This document shows positions 40,805 to 48,952 of a stretch of DNA of 48,952 nt, in pieces. The first letter of the stretch is position 1, and each line of letters begins with the position of its first letter. The DNA lies in assembly GCF_039543525.1 (NCBI RefSeq), contig NZ_BAABJX010000044.1, positions 1-48,952 on the forward strand, read 5' to 3'. The notes under the pieces are model-generated. The model made no database searches. It saw nothing but the letters and a program-made list of their open reading frames with translations, and had not been told where the DNA came from. This stretch comes from Algivirga pacifica (GTDB lineage: Bacteria; Bacteroidota; Bacteroidia; Cytophagales; Flammeovirgaceae). The translations under genes were made by a program, and so were the position numbers.

Positions 40805-43800
40805 CTAGTTCTCGCCTCCCAGGGTAATAGTTCCCGTAATAAAGGTAGAGATATTACCAGCCTCATCACTGAATCGAACATAGACTCTTTTCACTCCTGC
40901 TCCAGAAGTCAATGGCCAACTAATATCATGCTGATAAGGCCTCCAGTAGGCATTATCATCAAAGTTAGGAGAGTTGGATACCATCATCTTCTCTGCATCG
41001 TCCTTAGCGGCACGAATGGATAGATTGACATTGGTAGTCGTCGTTACTCTCGCTCCTTTATTGATTTTCACATAGTATGGCGCTGGAGGTGTCGTATCCA
41101 TGATGATGGAAGCTGAAGCTACCGTAGAAACATTTCCTGCCTCATCACGGAACTTCACATATACCCTTCTTATACCATCTTGCCCTGCTGCAAGATTCCA
41201 GGTCACATTAGTACTATACCTTTCCCATTTATCCTGAGCACCTGAGAACTGACTACTGTTACTGATCATCATCTCTGTCGCTCCTTCTGCATAAATAGTC
41301 AACTGCACAGGCTTATTTTCAGTAATATATTTTTCTCCTCCATTAATCAGAACACTTTCATGTACTGGCTCCTGCCTATCCAGAATCACAGACCTTACTA
41401 AAGGCTCCGTTTCATTCCCTGCATTATCCCTATATTTCACATACACTTTCTTTTCACCATCTTCCATGGCATCCAAGTAATATCGTGTTACATATGGAGA
41501 ATAGCGTTGCCAGTCTGCTCCATCAAACTTTGCGTTGTTACTAATCAGCATCTCATCAGCATTGCGAACACTCAGTCTTAATCTTACACGTCCACCAATA
41601 TCTGTACAGTACTTTCCATTATCCGTCAGTACCATAAATGATCCTTCTGCTGGAGCTTCTGTATCCAAACCAATACGATCGAATACAGGCACTGAAACGT
41701 TTCCAACATCATCCATAAACTTGGCAAAAACAATTTTCAGTCCATCACCTCCCTGGAAATACCATTTCTTGGTAGGCTTAAATGGCTCCCAGCTTGCTTC
41801 TTTGAACTCAACATTATCTGCCACCATCATCTTCACTGCTCCTTCTGCCTTCATCTTTAAGGTAACATCCTGAGAAACACTGTAATCTTCTTTGTTTCCT
41901 ACAATTTCCATAGACGTCTCTAGTGGCGGTCGACGATCCAATAGAATACTAGCCTTTAAAACCTCCGTTTCATTTCCTGCTTCATCTATAAACTGGGCAT
42001 AAACCATTTTATTACCATCATCTCCTTTCAGTTTCCAGTATCGGTTAACAGGAGTATACACTGTCCAGTTCACACCACTCAAATTGAAATCGTTAGACAA
42101 CTTCATACGTACTGCTTCCTTGGCACGTATTTTCAATTGCACCATTTTTTCTGGGTGATTCGTTACTTTGGCTCCTTTATCCAATACCAACATCAAGTCC
42201 TGAGGAGGTTGACGATCTAAAATGATATTATCTTCATACACCTCTGAAACATTCCCTGCTATATCTTTATACTTGACATAAACGGTTTTAATATCATCAT
42301 CCCCTTCCAAGGTCCATGCTTTTTGCTGAACAAAAGACTCCCATTCTGCTTCTTCAAAAGTAGGGCGATTACTGATCATCATGGAATCTCCTTCAGCTAC
42401 CGTAAGGTTCAGCTTTACTCGCTTATCTTTATGATTCGTATATGTAGCGTCATTATTAATCACCAATTTACCTGCCATCGGCGGTGTATTATCAATAACC
42501 ACTTCATCTGATATCACCGGAGTCACATTACGAGCGCGATCCATAAACTTGGCGTAAACGGTTTTCAGCCCTTCGGACTTCTCGAAAACCCATCCCACTT
42601 TTTGAGGCTTATATTGCTCCCATCTTGCACCGGTAAAGGCTGGGTTATTCGCAATCATCATAAACATTGCTCCTTCTGCCTCTAACTCTAGATCCACGGT
42701 ATAAGTGTCATTTTTAAGGTATTTCTTTTTATCCTTATTATTTATAACGACTCCTTCTGCCATGATCTTGATACCGCTTACTTCCGGCGGCTGCGAATCT
42801 AAAATCACTTTTGTTTTCGCTACATCAGACTCATTATGAGCTGGATCCCTAAACTTGACATACACAAATTTCTCACCATCTCCTGGTAAAAATCGCCAAG
42901 CTGCATACTTCTTGAAAGGCTCCCAACGTCCATCTCTAAAATCCTCATAATTAGAGATCATCATTTCAGTTGCCCCAAAAGCCATTAATTGTAGACCTTG
43001 CTGATCTTCTGACTCAATATATCGTCCACCTTTATTCACGACTACTTTTGCAAACTTAGGAGGGGTTGTATCTAAGATCACTGCGGCTTTTACTACTGTA
43101 GAAAAGTTATCAGCTTCGTCCTTATAACGTACATAAACTTCCTTCAAGCCATCATTAGCTGAAAGTTCGTGTGTTATTTCCGTTGCATATTCTTCCCATC
43201 CATTGCCACCTCTTACTTGTACATGAGAGGCGCCTTCTGCAGACAGTTTCAGCTTTACTTGTTGATCTTTAGTGAAGCGTTCCCCTTCATTGATTTTCAC
43301 GGAAGGTCTACTAGGCCCAGTACGATCGACAATTACTTCTCCGTCGATTACCTTGGACTCATTGCCTACCGCATCCCTAAACTGTACATAGATTTTTTTC
43401 AGCCCATCTCCAGGAGGTAGACGATACTTGAAACTCTCCATATACTTTCTCCAAGGTGCTTTCTCAATAAATGGAGTAATAGAAACCCTCAGTTCACTAG
43501 CCTCTTCAGCGGATACAATCACCGATACGATACCATACTTATCATTCGTATATTTGCTTCCTGAGTTCAAAATAAGGGACAAATCATAAGGTGGGGTACG
43601 GTCCAACTCACACTGAATAGGAATTACTTCAGAGACATTTCCATTGCGGTCTCTAAATACGGCATACAAAAACTTTAAGCCATCTTGTTCTCCTTTACGG
43701 ATAAGCGGCACTCTATTTTTTGTAGAAGAATAAGGCTCCCAACGCACACCATCGAAACTTGATCTTCTACTGATCTTCATTTCTGTAGCTCCGTTGGCCT

Positions 43801-43960
43801 TCAACAAAAGATCTACCATACCATCAGGGTCATTCACCACTGTGATACCGCTCACCTCTTTACCATTCTTTATCAAAACATTCCCTTCTAACGCCTGCGC
43901 ATTCAACATGTTGGCACAGCCAAGCAAAAGAAGTAGAATAAACAAACGGTTTCTCATCAT
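40805..43960 (-). CDS. Large secreted protein of eleven Ig-like repeats
   Basis: From the ATG at 43960 the protein has 1,051 residues. The signal MMRNRLFILLLLLGCANMLNAQ could be cleaved after NAQ or, less likely, lipidated at the LLGC cysteine. The rest is eleven modules of about 85-100 residues. Each has a YTN..V.L.L.A.GA strand, a MMISN..F....WE.Y motif, an aromatic W.L..GDG.K.VYVKFRDEAGNVS segment and a linker LDR.PP before the next module. The KVYVKFRD.AGN.S pattern is that of extracellular Ig-like (PKD/bacterial Ig) repeats. There is no T9SS sorting domain or other anchor at the C-terminus. A start at 44041 would add 27 residues without signal character. Probably an envelope or extracellular scaffold. 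Confidence 0.75.
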   Translation of the reverse strand: MMRNRLFILLLLLGCANMLNAQALEGNVLIKNGKEVSGITVVNDPDGMVDLLLKANGATEMKISRRSSFDGVRWEPYSSTKNRVPLIRKGEQDGLKFLYAVFRDRNGNVSEVIPIQCELDRTPPYDLSLILNSGSKYTNDKYGIVSVIVSAEEASELRVSITPFIEKAPWRKYMESFKYRLPPGDGLKKIYVQFRDAVGNESKVIDGEVIVDRTGPSRPSVKINEGERFTKDQQVKLKLSAEGASHVQVRGGNGWEEYATEITHELSANDGLKEVYVRYKDEADNFSTVVKAAVILDTTPPKFAKVVVNKGGRYIESEDQQGLQLMAFGATEMMISNYEDFRDGRWEPFKKYAAWRFLPGDGEKFVYVKFRDPAHNESDVAKTKVILDSQPPEVSGIKIMAEGVVINNKDKKKYLKNDTYTVDLELEAEGAMFMMIANNPAFTGARWEQYKPQKVGWVFEKSEGLKTVYAKFMDRARNVTPVISDEVVIDNTPPMAGKLVINNDATYTNHKDKRVKLNLTVAEGDSMMISNRPTFEEAEWESFVQQKAWTLEGDDDIKTVYVKYKDIAGNVSEVYEDNIILDRQPPQDLMLVLDKGAKVTNHPEKMVQLKIRAKEAVRMKLSNDFNLSGVNWTVYTPVNRYWKLKGDDGNKMVYAQFIDEAGNETEVLKASILLDRRPPLETSMEIVGNKEDYSVSQDVTLKMKAEGAVKMMVADNVEFKEASWEPFKPTKKWYFQGGDGLKIVFAKFMDDVGNVSVPVFDRIGLDTEAPAEGSFMVLTDNGKYCTDIGGRVRLRLSVRNADEMLISNNAKFDGADWQRYSPYVTRYYLDAMEDGEKKVYVKYRDNAGNETEPLVRSVILDRQEPVHESVLINGGEKYITENKPVQLTIYAEGATEMMISNSSQFSGAQDKWERYSTNVTWNLAAGQDGIRRVYVKFRDEAGNVSTVASASIIMDTTPPAPYYVKINKGARVTTTTNVNLSIRAAKDDAEKMMVSNSPNFDDNAYWRPYQHDISWPLTSGAGVKRVYVRFSDEAGNISTFITGTITLGGEN

Positions 43961-44473
43961 TATTGCTGATAGTTTTAATCGTACCAGATAAGTAGCCATC
44001 AAAAAATATTTTAGTAAAAGCACACTGCTTTCAATTTTCATTTTCCCTCAGTCTTCCCTTGCTTCTCTTCTTGTTTAACAGACCCAACGCTGAGAGAGCA
44101 ACAAGAAGTTTTTCAGCAAAGACACTCCCAATTACAAAAAGTTAACGAGTATTTTGTCCGCTTATTGAGTCATGACACAAGAAAGTCTACTGAATAGGAC
44201 CTTTGTGTTCTACAATTAGCAAAAATCCAACCATTATTCCCTTGTATTGCCTATGATAGGTGTAATTAGTTAATATTGTTAAAAATTTTCAAATAACAAT
44301 ACTAACATTTTTTTGGATAACTTCTCCACGTTTACTGAACAATCCCTCAAGATAAGGATTCTATAAAAATTCTCTTATAAAAAAGAATCCAAATACTTCT
44401 TTCCTGTATCCATTAGTACGTATATTGACTATATCAATAGCTTTAATTAATTATTTCAGCCTAACGTATAGAT
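43961..44473. other. Intergenic region without recognised gene
   Basis: A 513-bp gap between divergent genes, very AT-rich from about 44270. It must hold the promoters of the repeat-protein gene and of glutamine synthetase. I see a TATATTG hexamer near 44424 that could be part of the latter promoter, but no firm operator, RNA or repeat. Confidence 0.4.
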
Positions 44474-46663
44474 ATGTCCACACTACGATTTAAAGCACTA
44501 GAATTAGTAGAAAAGCGTGGTATCCGAAAGGTAACCCCTCCTTCCTCCAAGGTTTCCGATTACTTTGGAGAAAACACATTTGATCAGAGAGTTATGCGTC
44601 AAATGCTTTCCTCCGACATTTTTGAGAACCTCCAAAATGCGATTAAAAAGGGAACTCCTATCAACGAATATGATGCAGATGCCGCAGCTTCTGCCATGAA
44701 AACATGGGCGATTTCCAAAGGTGCTACCCATTACACCCACTGGTTTCAACCTCTTACCGGTACTACTGCCGAAAAACATGATGCCTTTTTCAAGCTCTCT
44801 GATGACGGGACGCCCATGGAGCAATTCAAGGGAAGCGCATTGATTCGACAAGAGCCTGATGCTTCCTCTTTTCCTAGTGGAGGACTAAGACAAACCTTTG
44901 AGGCTAGAGGCTATACTGCCTGGGACCCCACTTCCCCAGCATTTCTGATCCAAAGTGGCAGCTCTAAAACACTTTGTATTCCAACGATATTTGTTTCCTA
45001 TACGGGAGAAGCCCTAGACAATAAAGCACCTCTCCTAAAAGCATTGGAACGCGTAGACATTGCTGCTACGGAAATCTGTCAATATTTTGACAAGAATGTC
45101 ACTAAAGTGACCGCTTCCCTGGGATGTGAACAGGAGTTCTTCCTAATTGACAGAGCATTGGCTGATGCCCGTCCAGATTTGCTATTAAGTGGACGTGCTT
45201 TATTCGGACGCAAGCCACCTAAAGGACAGCAACTTGATGATCATTACTTTGGTTCTATTCCTCCAAGGGTTAAAAACTTTTTGGAAGAGCTGGAAGTAGA
45301 ATCCTATAGATTAGGCATTCCTATTGTCACACGCCATAATGAGGTGGCTCCTAGTCAGTTTGAGGTCGCTCCTTACTTTGAAGAAGTCAACGTGGCTAAT
45401 GACCACAACCAGCTCCTTATGGATATTATGGAAAAAGTAGCCATGAAGCACAACTTCAAGGTATTGTTCCATGAAAAGCCTTTCGCTGAGATGAATGGTT
45501 CTGGAAAGCACAATAACTGGTCTTTAATTACCAATACAGGAAAAAATGTATTCGCACCTAGCACCAAAGCAAAGGAGAATCTACAGTTCCTTACCTTCTT
45601 TGTGAATACACTAAAGGCCGTTTACGATTACGCGGACCTTCTTAGAGCTAGTATTGCTTCTGCCGGAAATGATCACCGCTTAGGGGCCAACGAAGCTCCC
45701 CCTGCCATCATCTCGGCTTTTATTGGAAGTCAGTTATCTGCGGTTATTGAGGAACTGGAAAATAACGGCGATATTAAAGTTGATAAAGGAGATAACCTTT
45801 ATATGAAACTAGGTATCGACAAGATCCCTCCTATCCTATTGGATAATACGGACAGAAACCGAACTTCTCCATTTGCCTTTACAGGGAATAAATTTGAGTT
45901 TAGAGCTGTAGGATCAACGGCTAACACTGCCGTTCCGATGACAATACTCAACACCATCGTTGCCAATCAACTACAGGAGTTTAAAAAGGATGTGGATGCA
46001 TTGATCGACAAAGGCACCAAGAAAGAGGTTGCTATTGTCAATACTTTAAGAAAGTACATTCAACACTCCAAGGGGATTATTTTTGATGGTAATGGCTATA
46101 GTGATGAATGGGTCAAAGAAGCGAAGAAAAGAGGCCTTTCCAATATCCCAACAACTCCTAAGGCGCTAGACATCTTAGTAAAAAAGGATAGCATCAAACT
46201 GTTTGAGCACATGCAGATCATGAGCGCGGCAGAACTCAAGGCTCGTCATGAAGTATTGTTGGAAAACTTTATCCTTAAGCTACAAATTGAATCCAGGATC
46301 ATGGTAGATATGGCCAAGAACCATATTGTCCCAACCGGCATTAAATATCAGAATCAATTGATTGAGAATGTTAAGGGGTTAAAAGAAATCGGGCTAGATC
46401 AGGAAACACAGGAGATCATCACTACTATTAAAATTATCTCCAAGCACATCAGTGATATCAAACGTCTGAGCTATGAGATGACGCAAGAGCGTAAGCGCGT
46501 CAATGCCATTAAGGATACCAGAAAGAAAGCGATTGCTTATGATGAAGACATCAAGGCGAAATACTTTGACGAGATTCGTTGGCATTGTGATAAACTAGAA
46601 ACAATGGTTGACGATGAAATCTGGCCTCTTCCAAAGTTTAGAGAAATGCTATTTATACGATAG
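44474..46663 (+). CDS. glnN: Type III glutamine synthetase
   Basis: The 729-residue length and the N-terminal domain (SDYFGENTFDQRVMRQMLSS) are those of the GSIII class, distinct from the 470-residue GSI. Visible signatures: THYTHWFQPLTGTTAEKHDAF, SLGCEQEFFLID (metal-binding Glu residues), RHNEVAPSQFEVAPYFEEVN, ND..NQLLMDIM, HEKPFAEMNGSGKHNNWSL and the RTSPFAFTGNKFEFRAVGS segment. It makes glutamine from glutamate, ammonia and ATP in the cytoplasm as a dodecamer and is the main ammonia-assimilating enzyme in many Bacteroidota. It is monocistronic with a hairpin 31 bp after the stop. No GlnB/AmtB genes are nearby. Confidence 0.96.
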   Translation: MSTLRFKALELVEKRGIRKVTPPSSKVSDYFGENTFDQRVMRQMLSSDIFENLQNAIKKGTPINEYDADAAASAMKTWAISKGATHYTHWFQPLTGTTAEKHDAFFKLSDDGTPMEQFKGSALIRQEPDASSFPSGGLRQTFEARGYTAWDPTSPAFLIQSGSSKTLCIPTIFVSYTGEALDNKAPLLKALERVDIAATEICQYFDKNVTKVTASLGCEQEFFLIDRALADARPDLLLSGRALFGRKPPKGQQLDDHYFGSIPPRVKNFLEELEVESYRLGIPIVTRHNEVAPSQFEVAPYFEEVNVANDHNQLLMDIMEKVAMKHNFKVLFHEKPFAEMNGSGKHNNWSLITNTGKNVFAPSTKAKENLQFLTFFVNTLKAVYDYADLLRASIASAGNDHRLGANEAPPAIISAFIGSQLSAVIEELENNGDIKVDKGDNLYMKLGIDKIPPILLDNTDRNRTSPFAFTGNKFEFRAVGSTANTAVPMTILNTIVANQLQEFKKDVDALIDKGTKKEVAIVNTLRKYIQHSKGIIFDGNGYSDEWVKEAKKRGLSNIPTTPKALDILVKKDSIKLFEHMQIMSAAELKARHEVLLENFILKLQIESRIMVDMAKNHIVPTGIKYQNQLIENVKGLKEIGLDQETQEIITTIKIISKHISDIKRLSYEMTQERKRVNAIKDTRKKAIAYDEDIKAKYFDEIRWHCDKLETMVDDEIWPLPKFREMLFIR

Positions 46664-46694
46664 TTTTTCTTGACAGAAAAACTATTTCAAAACG

Positions 46695-46734
46695 AACAAG
46701 CCTTCAGCTACACTGGTGTAATTGAAGGCTTGTT
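46695..46734 (+). terminator. Terminator hairpin after glutamine synthetase
   Basis: AACAAGCCTTCA pairs perfectly with TGAAGGCTTGTT across a 16-base loop containing a small inner stem. Only a weak T-run (TTTGTT) follows. Confidence 0.75.
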
Positions 46735-46735
46735 T

Positions 46736-46777
46736 GTTCATAATGTTTAATTGAGCTTCGCTCGTTCATGGTGTTTA
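46736..46777 (+). repeat. Second copy of the GTTCATAATGTTTA / GAGC hairpin element
   Basis: GTTCATAATGTTTA (46736), GAGC-TTC-GCTC (46753-46763) and GTTCATGGTGTTTA (46764-46777). The last three bases are the complement of the J-domain gene's TAA stop codon, so the element overlaps the gene end. Confidence 0.8.
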
Positions 46778-47860
46778 GTTGTTTGAAAACTTCTGTATCA
46801 ATTGAGCTGCTTCTGTGAGTCCTTTATCATTGGCCTCTCGCCAGTACTCTAAAGCTTGCAGCGTATCTTTTTGATTATATAAATAATAATACCCCAAATA
46901 ATACGCTCCTTGTCCATCTTCCGGTTGATACATTCTATATTTTTCTAAAAGGTCTTTAGCCTTATCTCCTTGACCAGCTAGCCAATATGCAACTCCTTGC
47001 CCCAATGTCAGGGCTGTATTTTCTACGCCACGCTCCTGTAACAGGCTATAATACGGCAGTGCCTTCCCTCCTTCTTTCAACTGAAAAGTATAGATCCAGG
47101 CAATACGCTCCGTCAACAAGGGATCAAATACTTGATTCAATTGTTCTATGTTCTCCAATACTGTTACTACCTGATCATATCGTTGCTGAGCGGTATACAC
47201 CTCGGCCAATGTTTGTAAGATGATAAACTTATCCTCTGTATTTTCTGACAAACGATCTGCTGCTCTTAGGTAAGTTAACGCTTGTTGCTCGTCACTATAC
47301 TCTCGGAATAAAATCACACCCATTAGCCAATTAGCTCTCACATGTGTGTCATCCTGTTTTCTTACCTCCGCAAGTTTGATTAATGCCTGAGGAATATCTC
47401 CCTCCAAATAATAAGCATGAGCCTCTTCATAATACTTATTCGCACTGTACTGTTGCATTTGATACCCTCCCCAAAAAACTAACGAAAGAAAGAGTAAATA
47501 TGCTGATAAGACAAAGGCATAATGCCGTTTAGGAATTTTTTCGGAAGGAATCGTTGTTGCTCTAAATCCTTCCGACTGATAGGTATTGCTACTGTATTGT
47601 GTATGATAGTTTGTTGAAGCAGGAGAGGTATAGGCATATTGCGCTCCTTCTCCATAACAAAACTGATCATACTGATGACGTTTTAAACTATTTCCCAATA
47701 TCCCATAAGCCTCATTTAACAGTTTCATCTTATCATCCGCATCTCTTCCATCATAAATATCCGGATGATAATGTTTTACCAATGTCTTATATGCTCGTTT
47801 TATTTCTTGTTGTGTCGCCTTGGAAGACACCCCTAGTATATTATAGTAGTTTTGCTGCAT
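46775..47860 (-). CDS. Membrane protein with J domain and TPR repeats
   Basis: A 361-residue protein. Residues 4-66 form a J domain (YYNILGVSSKATQQEIKRAY, KHYHPDIYDG with the HPD triad, LNEAYGILGNSLKRHQYD). A transmembrane helix follows at about 113-132 (HYAFVLSAYLLFLSLVFWGGY), then about 220 residues of TPR units (YYEEAHAYYLEGDIPQALIK, DTHVRANWLMGVILFREYSD, AQLIQKF near the end). The HPD loop should stimulate DnaK's ATPase at the inner membrane, and the TPR part should bind client or partner proteins. There is no zinc-finger or C-terminal DnaJ domain. It is convergent with glutamine synthetase. Confidence 0.88.
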   Translation of the reverse strand: MQQNYYNILGVSSKATQQEIKRAYKTLVKHYHPDIYDGRDADDKMKLLNEAYGILGNSLKRHQYDQFCYGEGAQYAYTSPASTNYHTQYSSNTYQSEGFRATTIPSEKIPKRHYAFVLSAYLLFLSLVFWGGYQMQQYSANKYYEEAHAYYLEGDIPQALIKLAEVRKQDDTHVRANWLMGVILFREYSDEQQALTYLRAADRLSENTEDKFIILQTLAEVYTAQQRYDQVVTVLENIEQLNQVFDPLLTERIAWIYTFQLKEGGKALPYYSLLQERGVENTALTLGQGVAYWLAGQGDKAKDLLEKYRMYQPEDGQGAYYLGYYYLYNQKDTLQALEYWREANDKGLTEAAQLIQKFSNN

Positions 47861-47977
47861 TGTTCATCGATCAACAAATTGTATCCTGCCTCATTCTTTC
47901 AGTAGATGTTACTCTTTTTTATTTATATTAGAGTATGTACGGAATGTAAACAATAGATCATAGAAAAACGATAACAT

Positions 47978-48880
47978 ATGAAGCTCTTTTTAGGAATTGA
48001 TGTAGGCGGTACCAACGTAAAGGTAGGCTTAGTAGATGAAAAAGGGGAAATCATCAAGAAGAAGAAGTATCCTACTGCGGAGGTCAATGAAGGTGGACAA
48101 TTTGTCGACAACTTCATTCATATTATTGGGAAACGCTTAAAGAAAAGTCCCTCACCGATAAAAAAAGTAGGCATCGGTATTCCCGGAACTATATCGGTAG
48201 ATCGCTCCACTATTTTAGAAGTTCCTAATATCCCCACCTTAAATGGAATACAACTCACGGAGAGTCTTCAGAAAGCATTCCCTGAGGTAAAATTCTACCT
48301 TGAAAATGACGCTAACGCTGCGGCTCTCGGAGAATATTACTTTGGCGAAGCCTCCCTTCCCCCTAACTTTCTATTTATTACACTAGGTACTGGAGTTGGC
48401 GGCGGTGCTATAATTAATGGCAAAGTATTCAAAGGAGGAGAAGGTAATGGACTTGAGATTGGTCATATTATCAGTAGTAGTGGCCAAACGATAGAAGAAA
48501 ATATCGGTAAAAAAGGCATCCTAAGATCTGCAGAAAGTAAGCTTCCTTTGTATCCAGGGTCTGTATTACATCATATAGAAAACTTAGATGCTAAAGCGGT
48601 TACGAATGCCGCTTTGGAGGGAGATCCTTTAGCGACAGAAGTATTTCGAGAGGTAGGAAAATACCTTGGAGAAGTGATTGTCTCTACGGTACGTATCTTG
48701 GATACTAAAACAATCCTGGTGGGTGGCGGCATTTCCAAAACGTATCATCTTTTGGAAGCCCCAATGAAAGAAGTTATCCATCATTACCTAACCCCTTATT
48801 ATACAAATGATCTCCAGATTGAAATAGCTACCTTGGGGAATAATGCAGGCATTTTGGGGGCTGCATCCCTTTGTAAATAA
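47978..48880 (+). CDS. ROK family sugar kinase (glucokinase-like)
   Basis: A 300-residue ASKHA-fold kinase. Phosphate loop GIDVGGTNVKVGLVDEKG at the N-terminus, catalytic Asp in LENDANAAALGEY, phosphate-2 loop TLGTGVGGGAIING and the adenosine motif LVGGGISKTYHLL are present. The usual ROK zinc motif (CxCGxxGCxE after GH) is absent: after EIGHIISSSGQTIEENIGKK there is no cysteine, although the His of the GH pair remains. It probably phosphorylates glucose or a related hexose with ATP in the cytoplasm. It diverges from the J-domain gene and ends just before a group II intron. Confidence 0.9.
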   Translation: MKLFLGIDVGGTNVKVGLVDEKGEIIKKKKYPTAEVNEGGQFVDNFIHIIGKRLKKSPSPIKKVGIGIPGTISVDRSTILEVPNIPTLNGIQLTESLQKAFPEVKFYLENDANAAALGEYYFGEASLPPNFLFITLGTGVGGGAIINGKVFKGGEGNGLEIGHIISSSGQTIEENIGKKGILRSAESKLPLYPGSVLHHIENLDAKAVTNAALEGDPLATEVFREVGKYLGEVIVSTVRILDTKTILVGGGISKTYHLLEAPMKEVIHHYLTPYYTNDLQIEIATLGNNAGILGAASLCK

Positions 48881-48891
48881 TAAAATGAATG

Positions 48892-48952
48892 ATCGAGTAG
48901 GGTAAAGTTAGGGACTCTCCCTAACTTCATCCCTCTCACAGAACCGTGCGTA
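48892..48952 (-). mobile_element. 3' end of a group II intron, cut by the window edge
   Basis: On the minus strand the sequence reads GCACGGTTCTGTGAGAGGG, the 3' strand of domain V, then a domain VI hairpin (AGTTAGGGA/TCCCTAACT, loop GAG) and the terminal CCCTACTCGAT, as in bacterial group II introns. The intron would run leftward and end at 48892, 12 bp past the ROK gene stop. Its body and reverse transcriptase lie outside the window. Confidence 0.75.

Noticed and set aside
43961..44041. Extended start of the repeat protein
   Set aside because: The 27 extra residues hide the signal peptide behind a non-signal segment; MMRNRLFILLLLL is a proper start.

Overview
This 48,952-base window comes from the chromosome of a member of the Bacteroidota, most likely the order Cytophagales. 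The evidence is a protein with a type IX secretion C-terminal sorting domain, a type III glutamine synthetase, a START-like domain protein, a TamB gene divergent from tsaD, SpoIIE phosphatases with the SINYANRIQ signature, many outer-membrane beta-barrels and lipoproteins, and no clear Shine-Dalgarno sequences. A few promoters fit the Bacteroidota -7 form TAnnTTTG. The right edge lies inside the 3' end of a group II intron, and the left edge is structured non-coding sequence, so the window may be a contig bounded by repeats.

Layout. (1) 0.4-4.8 kb: an outer-membrane barrel, then an AT-rich run of four secreted or lipoprotein genes of unknown function, two of which share a motif. (2) 4.8-7.0 kb: an Old Yellow Enzyme homologue and an exported glutathione peroxidase, separated by a 440-bp nested palindromic element. 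(3) 7.2-11.3 kb: a four-gene cluster of UbiA-type prenyltransferase, type III polyketide synthase, methyltransferase and FAD oxidoreductase, probably making a modified (perhaps prenylated) phenolic or quinone lipid. (4) 11.3-21.8 kb: an IS-like palindrome, a porin, small membrane proteins, a frameshifted gene overlapping a LAS-type murein peptidase, an Asp-nucleophile alpha/beta hydrolase, an S9 peptidase, a VWA lipoprotein, a CorA transporter and an acyltransferase remnant. (5) 21.9-35.3 kb: a T9SS cargo protein, a D-threonine aldolase-like enzyme, hemF, tamB, tsaD, a membrane-anchored double winged-helix protein, lgt and mgtE. (6) 35.8-44 kb: a START-like protein, five tandem tRNA-Met(CAT) genes, two SpoIIE phosphatase paralogues homogenised over their C-terminal halves, and a secreted protein of eleven repeats. 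(7) 44.5-48.9 kb: glutamine synthetase III, a J-domain/TPR membrane protein and a ROK sugar kinase.

The most unusual content is in the intergenic DNA. Three repeat styles recur, usually touching stop codons. First, ladder palindromes: GTTGAG copies at about 20-bp spacing on one side, CTCAAC copies on the other, with a small self-complementary hairpin between successive copies. Second, arrays with a 7-bp period whose unit differs from gene to gene and usually contains TGA, TAG or TAA, so that all three frames are closed just after the gene. Third, hairpins with a constant core and variable but complementary arms. I know of no described system that combines these features; their function (terminator, mRNA 3'-end stabiliser, or mobile palindrome) is inference.
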